The notes beneath the pieces were generated by a model. It did not search any database and had not been told where the DNA came from. It saw nothing but the letters and a program-made list of their open reading frames with translations. A DNA stretch of 64,000 nt from Linepithema humile. Its lineage: Eukaryota > Arthropoda > Insecta > Hymenoptera > Formicidae. Numbering within the stretch: position 1 is the first letter of the stretch; every line of letters starts with the position of its first letter. Below are positions 40,401-50,786 of this stretch, one piece after another. Both the position numbers and the translations under genes were made by a program. Location: contig NC_090132.1 in assembly GCF_040581485.1 (NCBI RefSeq), forward strand, positions 17,541,411-17,605,410. Reading direction: 5' to 3'.

Positions 40401-41270
40401 TTCTCTCATCACGTACATCAAATAGTAACTGTGGTATTTTATAAAAATAAGATAATGATACAAATTTTATGTCAATGTAAAATTAAGTAAGAATATTTTT
40501 TGATAATTTTAAATATAGAAGTATAGAATATTTAAATATATATAGACAGAGAAAGATATTCAATTTTAGTTTTGTTTCAAAAGTAAAATTGAATAAATCT
40601 TTGCTTTGCAAAAAAAACTTGTTAGTCAATTTATTCCCATCTCATCAATTTTTCTAGATGAACTTGACGATATTTTTGCAATGACTTCATCGATTTTACC
40701 TAGCGCACTGCGTAAATTCACTGTGGGTCCACGATCCAACATAACGCCATGCGATAAATCGTGCTACGTGCAACACAGCTTTTTTTATTTCTATCTTTAC
40801 CGCGTGCCGATTGCTCGCCGTGCAGCCATCGCAGCTTTGTAAATCATCGTTTGGTTTGCGCGCATCTGTCCAGCTGTGTGTATTCGCTCTTGTTCTTGTT
40901 CCGTCTTTTAATTCTATTATTAAGTATTATTACGATATATCTTAATTAAACTAGAGATCTGCTCACATTAATTTGATCAAATATTAACATTTTAAATATG
41001 TACGATCTTTAATACATCTTAAAAAACAATAAAATATTGCTATCTTTATTATATTGTTAATCGCATATATTTTTCACCGTTTATTTTTTTCGACTTTTGA
41101 ATGTTTTATCATCTATTCATTCATCTGTTTTTTATGTGCTTATTATATATTATAATATTTACTTTTTATTTAATTATTTAATGAATTTAATTAATTCAAA
41201 TCATTACTTACAAGTATTTTTCCGAATTTACAATTCTTTTTAATATAGATAGAGAATAACTTCTGAAGAA
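37500..41270. other. AT-rich DNA carrying dispersed diverged modules
   Basis: CpG-containing segments of about 150-250 bp sit in AT-rich DNA at roughly 37560-37640, 38150-38370, 40610-40880 and (just beyond) 41335-41650. They share ATCCACGA...ACGATAAATC-like words. No coding gene is recognised. Confidence 0.5.
38441..38549. repeat. Perfect 20-bp inverted repeat (hairpin), 69-nt loop
   Basis: TCCACATTATCGAGCTGAGC at 38441-38460 is exactly inverted at 38530-38549. The bases just outside (GAACAG / CTGCTT) also pair partially, extending the stem. Function unknown; it could be a structured RNA or a small foldback element. Confidence 0.85.
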
Positions 41271-42850
41271 AAATGCCCAGAATCCACCCTCCCTTCTTTT
41301 TCTCTTCCATATCTGCCGTTTGCATTACTAGTGATACCGATTGGATCGCAACGCGCGTCATTTCCATGCAGCTCGCGCCTCTACCTCTGCCACAGGTTTT
41401 TCGTCATTCGACCTGGGACGACATCCCTTCATAGATCACATGAGATCCTTTATCCGTCCGAGTATTTACCCGCCACGCTGGAAATCCATACGCATCGCGA
41501 TCCATGATGCGGCAGCACGATAAATCGTCGCGCCGCGTCGCGTGCTTTTTGTCTCTGTTTCCTCGTTGAGCGTGTCTTCTCTCTCTTTCTCTTCCTCTCG
41601 CGAAGAACCCGATGCTTTGTAAATCGTCGTCTGTTTGCAACGCGTCGCTCTTCCGTTTCGTCCCGCTCCGCGCCTCGGTCCTTTGCATTCTCTGTCTTCG
41701 ACCCTCGCTCCGCGTCCACCGTTTCCTTTCTCGCTGTGCAAAGTTCCGCGGTCGTAACTTCGTTCGTACGCGAGGAAGCAAATGTTATTTACGAGCAAAG
41801 TCGTCATCCCAGTCGTCCCCGCCGCCGCCGACGCTGCCGTCGTCGTCGTCGTCGTCGTTGTCGTCGTCGTCATTGTCGTTGCCATCGTAGTCATGGTTGT
41901 AGTCGAGCGAGAGGCGGCCGCCGTAGGATTCCGATTGCAATTCCCTCTGTTCCAATCAAACTCCTATTTTCCGCGGGGGCTCTTGGCATGCAACGATAAT
42001 GGAAGCGGGGCGAGCTGCGAAAGGGGGAACGAGCCGGAGAATCAAGTGAGCTAATGGACGAGGACGGAAACGGCGCGACTATCGCGTGATATTTTTTTTT
42101 CCCACGCGCGACGACTCGCTTTTTCGAGTCGAATCGCAGCGGATAACGATACGACGTTATGGTCGAAAATCCTGGCCGACTTTTTTCTCTCTCTCTCTCT
42201 CTCCATGTCCGTCGGGAAAGATAAAAAAACTTGTTTTTTTTCAAGCTGCGAGACGTCCAGTGTATCCCAGAGTGAGTGATGAACTCGAAACCGAGGAATG
42301 GAGAGTACGAGAGAAATGTTTTCCCGCACGACGTAAAGTTAGCACGAGAGCGACGAGTTTTCGGTAGGGAAAATTAGTTTATTCACGAGCGGTAATAAAT
42401 TGTTTAGCTCGGAGAATAAAATCGGAACGCCGCACATTGCTGGTGAAGATCGCGGAGAATAGCGCGTCGCCGGTGTTTTCGCATTGCGCACTCGTGCGTA
42501 ATCGAATCAGGAGACTTTCCGCGGCGCGATCGATCGACGTTGTATCTGGAAGTAAAATTCCAGGCCCTTTAAATCAGTGAATTTTATTGCGCCGCTGCTG
42601 GCGGCGCTCTTTATCGAACTTCGACGCTCGTAGGCCCGTGAAACGTCCGCATTGCGGTTACGTGGGCTTTTCCAGAGCTTTTTCACCGTCCGGCACCCAC
42701 TAAAGTCGCACGCCGCAAAAAGTGAACCCTTTAAATCTCTCAACCCTTTATACATCGATCTGAATGGTTTATGCTTCGTAGTTTTCAAGCTTTTAGTTTG
42801 ATTGAAAATGATCGGCACTACGTGATACAAACACGTAACTTAATAAAAGT
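41271..42850. other. CpG-rich patch with GTC/CT arrays, no gene recognised
   Basis: CpG-rich for about 1.4 kb. Holds a (GTC)n array and a (CT)n tract at 42184-42204. Open frames up to 142 codons on both strands are simple-sequence or composition artefacts. Confidence 0.45.
41811..41905. repeat. (GTC)n trinucleotide array, interrupted
   Basis: GTC/CGT units from about 41836 with GCC units before them and GTT/ATT/GTA interruptions after. In one frame this reads as poly-Val and on the opposite strand as poly-Thr. Confidence 0.95.
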
Positions 42851-43641
42851 AATTTTTTTTAATCTGTGAAAAGTACGAGCCAATGATTAAAATATTAGAC
42901 AATGTATTTATGATAAACAGTCTTGTACGATAAAATTTAAAGAGAACGGTGAAATTCGTATTGAAACTTTCTTCCAATCTTTCAAGTTAAATTTGATTAA
43001 AAACACATAAACGCAAGCGATAAAACAAGAGAGCCTACTTGTAAAGACAATATATTATCACTTATATTATCACATATTATCACTCGCTCAAACGAAATAT
43101 ACGCATTGCGGTCAGACGCGCTTTTTAACGGTTGCGCGAATGCATGCGCTGCATCATCGGTCCGTTGCACCGTAACCAGTAAACATCGAACTTGTGTGCT
43201 GATGACTACTAGCGGGTGTTGTCTTATGTACATAGGGAGACCTAGACGAAATGAAAGGTAGGAAAGGAGGGAAAGGGGAGCGGAAGCGAAGCAAACTGAG
43301 GCCAAGAGGAAGTAAAACATAATATTAGATTCGGACTCGGTCCATGTATCCACGATGGAAGATCGCGGCGTTAAATGCTAGCGGAACGCTAGCAGTACGT
43401 CACTGGGATTGCATCCATTTTCGGGAGACCTCAGTCTCTCCTCTGATAAGCAATATACACCGTGCTTGCGTTGCTACGAAGTTATATCCGGCGTGCACCG
43501 AGTTATCGGAATGAGTAGGCGACCGTGAAAATCAAAGCCGCAGGTCGAAACGGCTTACTGGAGCGCGAAAATTCGCAAGAATCTTCATTCTGCAATACGA
43601 TAAATCAATAAATTCAGGGATAAGTAACTTCAGCTGACGTC

Positions 43642-43671
43642 ATTCTCTCTCTTTCTCTCTCTTTCTCTCTC
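43642..43671. repeat. CTTTCTCTCT pyrimidine tandem repeat
   Basis: Three near-identical 10-bp units on the plus strand. Confidence 0.9.
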
Positions 43672-44017
43672 ACCCGACGTTCGACATTGCGCGACATTAT
43701 CAGATCCTCCGTTACAGTATCGACAAGTTGAAATCTCGTTCTCTCAGTAAAACCTTGACTGATATGTGAACCGTTTATTTTGAAAGCACAGAGTAAGCTC
43801 AGTTCTCTGAAGTTTTAAATTTCGAAGAAATATGGATATAAATTGAAACGAAAATCAATTTAAATTGCATTCAATTTAAACAGTATACATAAATATTTTA
43901 TTTGTCTGTCAGGCAGAATAGAATATATTCTTGGAAATTTGCATACGAAGAATATTTGCATCTTGCACTTATTCAACATGTTATATCATTTCGCATAAAA
44001 TAATTTACAGCTTATTG

Positions 44018-44020
<3 letters not shown>

Positions 44021-44062
<42 letters not shown>
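44021..44062. repeat. (TA)21 microsatellite
   Basis: Forty-two bases of uninterrupted TA. Confidence 0.97.
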
Positions 44063-44067
<5 letters not shown>

Positions 44068-44628
44068 GGGTTCTAAAATAAAATCACGTGTGATTTCTAT
44101 ATAAAATAACGTCAACATTTCGTGTTTCTTACGCGGTTCTACGTTGCGATTTAAAGCCCAACTCTTCAACACCCACGCAACTCGTAATCTCGAAATAGAA
44201 CTGTGCAAGAATGTCCACGGAAAAAAATTATATACGTTTTAGGACCGGTTGTTGTCTGGTCAAGGACAGGTTAGAGTCCGAAAGTTTCAATTGCATAATA
44301 AAGAAAAAAAAAAGTTTACTTGTACAGTAAGAAAAAACATGCTATTATTAAAATGATTAACAATAATGTTAGTTGTTAGACTACACAATATCTGTAACAA
44401 AAAAGTAACGGATAGCAGAAATATACAAGTACAATATTCTTCTATAAATTAACGTGTTCAGTGCTTCAGAATTAGAATCGATTTGATCTGGAGAACGAGC
44501 AATTTTGATAAAAGAGGGTGAGCTTTTGTACATCTTTAAGAATTGCGCATTCACCCTCTACACTTCTCTCCCCTTCATTTTTTTATCCCTGTTATTTTTC
44601 TCCCGAATCCTTTTCGCTCTTTGTGATG

Positions 44629-44870
44629 AACAAAGTTTTTCTCCCGACGAGAAGAATTTTCTCTGAGAGTCGGGTAACGTCTCGCGTATTTTCACGAACG
44701 ATCCGAGGTGACCCAATGCGAGAAACTCGAATCGCTTTTTATGAAACGACGCAAATGACTCCGCTCGTAAATGGCGGTGGCGTGAAAAAAGGTTCGTCCC
44801 TGCGATAAGGTTTTTTTTCCACGATCGCTTTTTCTGCCGGCGGGCGCAATACATCGCTGCATTTGCGTAC
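44629..44870 (+). repeat. Diverged duplicated module, copy 1
   Basis: Begins GAACAAAGTTTTTCTCCCGA and runs through GACGCAAATGACTCCGCTCG, TGCGATAAGGTTTTTTTTCC and ATACATCGCTG. It aligns along its length with 45338-45620, with point changes and indels. Confidence 0.75.
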
Positions 44871-45337
44871 TTTTTTTTCAATTCTATAGCGTGACGATAG
44901 AGACTCGTGGGCCGTTGAACCTTGAAAACTCTACAGAGGGTGTTCATAAAACAGCCAGATTCACACGGTAGTTTTGATAACGATTCGTACACTTTTAATT
45001 GATATCTGTTTGCGCTTGCATAGTTTGTATACGCACGATACATGTATGTGTCTGGGCTGGATTGCTAAAAATAGAAGCTTAAATAGAAGCTCTACAATCA
45101 AGAGATTTTTTTTACTTGAGTGTAGTATGCATAGTAAGAAAGTAAAATACAAGAAAACGGTACTTTTCTGTCTTAATGTGTTGATTATATTATAATATAC
45201 ATTCTTCTACAAGACACACATGTAAATCATTAGGAATTATATTTCTCGCTTCATCAACTTCTAATTTGCACATTTCGTAAGTTTCCACGGTTCCTCGATT
45301 ACGATGTTAAAGATGTGACAACCGTGAGTCCTACAGC

Positions 45338-45620
45338 GAACAAAGTTTTACCTCCAATAGGAGGAATTTTCCCTGAGAGTTGGTTAACGTCTCCGGCATT
45401 TTCCACAGATGGATCTGGCGACCCGATGTGAGAGCGAGAGAGAGAAAGAGAGGGAAAGAAAGGAAAAGAGACGACGAAAGCCTAGCATCGGTTTTTACGA
45501 ACGACGCAAATGACTACGCTCGTAAATGGCATCCATAGAGAAAGGGCTATTTCCGCGATAAGGTTCTTTTTTCTAATTATTTTTTTTTCTTTTTTTTTTG
45601 CGTGTTACATCGCTGACCGT
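45338..45620 (+). repeat. Diverged duplicated module, copy 2
   Basis: Begins GAACAAAGTTTTACCTCCAA and shares GACGCAAATGACTACGCTCG, CGCGATAAGGTTC and TTACATCGCTG with 44629-44870 in the same order and orientation. It carries an extra GA-rich insert at about 45433-45475. Confidence 0.75.
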
Positions 45621-46014
45621 TTCCGCGCGCGACGGGCATCTATTTTTACCTATATGGCACTACCATCTACGACGAAAGTTCGCCCGAGATACCGCAACAT
45701 TTAAACCCTGTCGATAGCCCGACGCCGGTATACCAATTTCTAACTTTGCGCGTTTCCTTAACTCCCAACGGTAGCTCAATAACGGTGTTAGAGAGAAGGG
45801 CGCTCGACAACTGCGAAACAAACTTAAAAGAGCGAGGCGCGCCTTGACGAACTTAAGATATCGCACGATCTTAAGAATGAGGGTCTGATTACTCTCTTTC
45901 CAACTACAAATTATTTGAACTGTCTTTTCGCACCGATATACGAAAACTTTGCAGAGATGTTTCAGACATTCAGTTTAGACATTCGACCGTTTAAATTCGA
46001 ACTGGAGCGATATA

Positions 46015-46340
46015 ATGTACACACGGGGACAGGAATGCCTTCTCACATGAAGTTACACGCGTCTCGTCGACATGTCAGGCATATCGGACATGCGTGCTTC
46101 ACCTCTCAATATTCGTGCATTATAACTGTAGATAAACTGTAGATTCGAAAAACGGATACGTCAAACTATGTACTGTTAATTACATTTTCCCGCTCTGAGA
46201 CGGCGTTGCCGTTTTTCGAATATCTACAGTTATAATGCACGAATATTGAGAGGTGAAGCACGCATGTCTGATATGCCTGACATGTCGACGAGACTCGTGT
46301 AACTTCATGTGAGAAGGCATTCCTGTCCCCGTGTGTACAT
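46015..46340. repeat. Large near-perfect inverted repeat, arms about 125 bp
   Basis: Left arm 46015-46139 and right arm 46219-46340 are reverse complements with only two substitutions. Inward pairing resumes after a 9-bp tandem duplication (AACTGTAGA) in the left arm and continues through TTCGAAAAACGG, leaving a loop of about 50 nt. The outer ends begin ATGTACACACGGGGACAGG. Similar open frames on opposite strands here are the mirror image of this palindrome. No target-site duplication is obvious. Confidence 0.93.
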
Positions 46341-46344
46341 ATCT

Positions 46345-46363
46345 GTGTGTGTGTGTGTGTATA
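46345..46363. repeat. Short (TG)n tract abutting the inverted repeat
   Basis: Nine or so TG units directly outside the right arm. Confidence 0.9.
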
Positions 46364-46707
46364 CAGTTCAGTCGCCACTTCGAAAATTGTGTCCGTGACA
46401 CTTCAAGAGCCCTCGCAAATCTTTATTATTCGAAGTAAAAAAATTCAACGCTAAATTTCCACACTTATCCAATGATTTTTCAAGAGAAAGAATAAAGCTG
46501 AACATTTGAGCTCGTATCTCTAAAACGAGTCTTGAACGCGAATAATATTTCTTTGCCGGAAGCGGTAGCAAGTGACGACGGTGCTGAAACTATACAGTTA
46601 CAAATCTCGATAAAAACATTCCCGGCTCATCCGCATGTCCGCTCATATCTCGCGTATCGAAAAACGTCGGTCCGTCGTCAAGTTCGCCGACGAGCGGAAA
46701 CGGATGC

Positions 46708-47043
46708 ACGAACGAACGACGAACGAACGACGATCAAACGACGAACAAAGGAAGGAAGGAACAAACGAACGAACGAACGAACGAACGAGTGAATGAATGA
46801 ACGAACAAACGAACGAACGAACGACGAACGTTGAACGAACGAACGAACGAACGAACGACGAACGTTGAACGAACGAACGAACGAACGAACGAACGAACGA
46901 ACGAACAAATGAACGAACGAACGAACGAACGAACGAACAAACGAACGAATGAACAAACGATGAACAAACGAATGGAGAGATGAACAGACGAACGAATGAA
47001 CGGACGAACGAGTGAACGGACGAACGAGTGAACGAACGAACGG
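46708..47043. repeat. (CGAA)n tetranucleotide array, about 335 bp
   Basis: Nearly all of this stretch is CGAA units with scattered ACGACGAACGTTGAA, GAATGAATGAA and CGGACGAACGAGTGAA variants. A roughly 50-bp higher-order duplication (ACGACGAACGTTGAACGAAC) occurs at about 46821 and 46856. The minus-strand frames reading FVRSFVRS are translations of this array and are not proteins. Confidence 0.96.
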
Positions 47044-50000
47044 TTTAAAGAACACCCACGTTCCTCCGCTTTGTCCGCCAAGATCGCGTTATCGGCCGGC
47101 AAAATATTGTTATCGCAGTGTGCGACGGTGAATCACCGATGCGGGAGTACAAAGGCCCGTCGAACGAAAGAAGGGACTCGATAACGATTGACCGACCGAC
47201 GAAACGTATCGAGACTCGAAGGCATTGACGCGAAGAGAAGACCGAAAGAGGGAGACAAAGAGAAAAAGAGGGAGACGGGAGCGCGGCGACGGGTGTTGCT
47301 GTATGCGAAGGATGCATTATGGGATTACGACGTGAATGGCCGTTTCAAAGTTTGCTGCGCGTAACTGAAGTTGCCCCGCGAGCATGCGGCGCGAATGGAA
47401 AAGCGGCGCTACGTCCACGGGGTGCTCCGTAAATTCGCAACGATACACCCTCGCTCGTCGTCCCGGAAACTTATACGGTTTCAGGCGAATAAACGCATGT
47501 ACTGATGTGTATGTATTTGAAAAGTTGGCAAATTTCGAGTTGACTTTTCCGTGGCGAAAGTTTGATTGGCCGTCATTTTATTTCAACAACTTTTTAATTT
47601 TTAATATTACGTATCTCAAAAACCACGGCTTGTATTCAAATATTGATAAAACCAAGTCTATCTCAGGTTAAAAAAATTGAATTTTTACTCCCCTTAAAGT
47701 TAACGAATCGTTAAATTTTCATTTATTTATAATGTAGAAATTGCAACTATAATATAAAAAAATGATTTTGTTTGTTCACTTTACGTTGGTCTTCTATTTA
47801 ATCTACAATTCAGAGTGATCCATGTTCGCTTGAATTTTTGGGACACGCTGTATAGAGAGACGGCAAAGAATCGCGTGGCGTTTGAGCGGGCGGAGTGTAG
47901 CTAGCTATTCAGAAATCGCGAAACGGAAACGTCGAGTGCCATTTCTCGGGCCAGGGCAGAAACGATGGAAATGAAACGAACGGCGGCAGGCAGCAGGCGA
48001 TATTTTATCTGATTTTATTTATGTCGCGCGTCAGCAACGGTATCCAATTTTCCCCTGAAAAATCGGTAAAACGCTGTTTCCGTAAAGTAGAGCGACTGAT
48101 ACATCATCCTTCTGATAATAAACAGCGCGATATTTCCAATTTTCGGCATATACATACGTAAGTTTGCGCCGATGTGATGCGATATTTGCGAGGCATGAGA
48201 AATATATAAGAGGGAGCGGGAGGACAAAAAGTTGCGTCGCGTCGCACCGGAATCGTGCAAAAGCTACGCGTACGACGGTTCTTACAAATCCGGTGCGCAG
48301 CTCGTGAAACTTACATGCCGTCGCCGGCGACGAAAATAAAAATGCGCCCGGCTACATTTTCACCGGCGTGCTTGCATTATGCAATTTTCAGCGCGGCGGC
48401 AAACTCGCGGCGGACACCTTGTATGCACTCTGCGTACGCACCACGTTTTTATGCAGCTTTTGAATGTCGCGACGTCGCCGAACGGCGAATCCTTTTCCAT
48501 TATAATCCTCTAAAAGCGCGCAGAGTACGTCGACTGGTTAATATTCTGCTCCGACAATGAAACGTACAAGCTGAACGATCGTCTTTCTTACTGAACATTT
48601 GGCGAATTAGCGCGATATAGTTTTGCATACGACAAAACTCGGAAAAGTTAGATACAGATTTATTTTTCTATGAAACTATCATTGTGTTTAGAGCCAAGTT
48701 AAATTATTGCGCAAATGTATTTTTTTCGATAAAGCTAAAAAAGCATAAGGTATCAATATAAACTAGTTTTGATAAATCCAAATTGTCGGTACAAACAGAG
48801 AGAGACTTGATGTTACAATTAGTATTGCGGTGCTGTTTACATTTCACGTTACTCATTTGGAATTTCATTTTCCACACATTGATACAAACGCCGCGCTCGG
48901 CACGCCGGTACGTCTGGTCGTGTACGCTCTAGACAGGACCACGTCCGACGGTTAATATCCATTGGCACACACATAGACACATGTACATTGGTGAGTTGGA
49001 AGCTGCCTTGCGGCGCACCTTAGCCTCAAAATCAATACGGCCTTGCATCGCGCGGCGCCCGTTATTAAAGATGCTCTGTGGCCCAAGACCGGACACCGCG
49101 CGCCGTGGATAGTGCGGCATTGATAAATATTCCGTGGATGCGCTCAGAACAATCGTGGGATAACGACCAAGTCGTGTCTGCGCCCGATGAGACGACCAGA
49201 GACGACCAGAGACGACCGGAGACGACGCTTTTCTTTGACTCGCTCACGTACTGTATATTAGTGTTACACGAGGAGTCGCACGATGCCCGAGAGAAAAATT
49301 GGAAAAACCATGCTCGCCTCGACGAATGCTATTAAACTGTCGCACGATTATTGCTTTTAGAACGAAAATTCTTACTCTAACCGTGTCTACAAATGACTTT
49401 TGTTCAACGATGCAAGAATGTTATGGCGTCATGTTTGATATATTTTTTAAAAGAAAAAAGACAGCTCAATATAAGTAAGATGCTGTTTTTCTTAAATCTT
49501 GCAGAGTGAGTTGTATGGAATTAGAATATTCATGTTTTCTAGATATATCGCAAGATATCGTATTTACTAAAGAAACTTAATCTTCAATTCTTTGCAAAAT
49601 TAACGAATATTTAACGGAGATTATGTGCTAGAATAAACAGTCGTAATAGTAGTAGTTGCAATGGCGACGATTAATGAACTAATTGGAGTAGCAACTAATT
49701 TAGTTATGTGGCCTCATTTGTCGTCGACTGTGGTAAAGCCAACCTCGCATGTGCTGAAATTCGCATGCAACTATCGTTTTAACAATCTACTTGTTTACAT
49801 TAATAATTGTAAATAATAACCCCATTGTATAATGCACATTATTATATTGCCTGAACAGTATTAACTTTGCTGGAGCGCTTTATAGCTTCTTTAATCAATT
49901 AATTAAAAAAAAAAAAAAATAACTTACAGCATTCTACATAAAAGTCTTTCTTATCAACTTTTACTTTGTTACTTTCTACAACTATTCGCAACATCTGTGA

Positions 50001-50725
50001 CGATCTTTTAATAAATTCACGCATTATTCCATCTCGGAATCGATTGATAACGAATCGGAAGAACTTTTCGATAAGAGATGAACTTTCGAGTTCGCAAATT
50101 CTGATGAACATAAGGCGACGAATTAATTTTCTTTTCGGTAAAAGCAGATGAGGTCACTTTGGTGACTTTATTACGCAAACAACGAGGCGTTCCGCACAAT
50201 GGAGACGACTGTCAAAAGCGTGCGTCCACTGTCTTGCAACTGATCGTCGCGTTGCTGCATAATAACTCATTTGAGCAGAGACGTCAGTGCTTTGTGTACC
50301 TAAATTGTAATCTAGGATAACTTTCGGCTTTGTCGCGGCGTCTCTCCCTCCCGCTGTCTATCGGTTTTCCCAGTTTCCGCGGTTTCCACAGCGACTCGCG
50401 CGAGTCGACGGTATTAGCGCGTTTATCGTGCCATTTCATTGCAGTTACGTCCTCCGGCTGCCTGTTAATTCGTCCCTTTTCACTCGAGTCCTTTCAGCCA
50501 TTCGGCCGCATTCTTAATGCCCATTCAACGCGGGATGGTATCGCGATATGAAATAGAGAAACACTTACTCGCGCTAATAGTGTCGCATTACCATGACTAG
50601 TGAATATAGTATTGTCACGTATAAAACGGATCAGAGTTGAAATTTTGTCCTCGCAAATCTGATGATAGCATTGTGGGAAGTTCTGTATATTTATTTTCGA
50701 TACTTAGGAGCTTTAATTTTTAAGA
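47044..50725. other. Non-coding DNA, no gene recognised
   Basis: CpG-rich to about 47.4 kb and again at 47.9-49.3 kb, AT-rich elsewhere. A 10-bp tandem (GACGACCAGA) occurs at 49189-49227. Open frames of 60-101 codons show nothing recognisable. Confidence 0.5.
49189..49227. repeat. 10-bp tandem repeat, about 3.7 copies
   Basis: GACGACCAGA, GACGACCAGA, GACGACCGGA, GACGACG in direct succession. Confidence 0.93.
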
Positions 50726-50786
50726 AATTACAAATTTGACAAGTAACATGATGAAATAATTACAAATTTGACAAGTAACATGATGA
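50726..50786. repeat. 32-bp direct tandem repeat, two copies
   Basis: AATTACAAATTTGACAAGTA followed by ACATGATGAA is repeated exactly at a 32-bp offset, suggesting a recent local duplication. Confidence 0.95.

Larger units (their letters stand above)
42851..44628. other. Mostly AT-rich non-coding DNA
   Basis: Contains a CTTTCTCTCT tandem tract (43642-43671) and a (TA)n array (44021-44062). No gene recognised. Confidence 0.5.

Noticed and set aside
46014..46401. Similar 75- and 73-codon frames on opposite strands
   Set aside because: They are mirror images generated by the large inverted repeat, not two related genes.
46678..47102. Minus-strand frames of 122-125 codons reading FVRSFVRS
   Set aside because: Direct translation of the CGAA tetranucleotide array. 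Two frames give the same peptide shifted, as expected of a 4-bp repeat.
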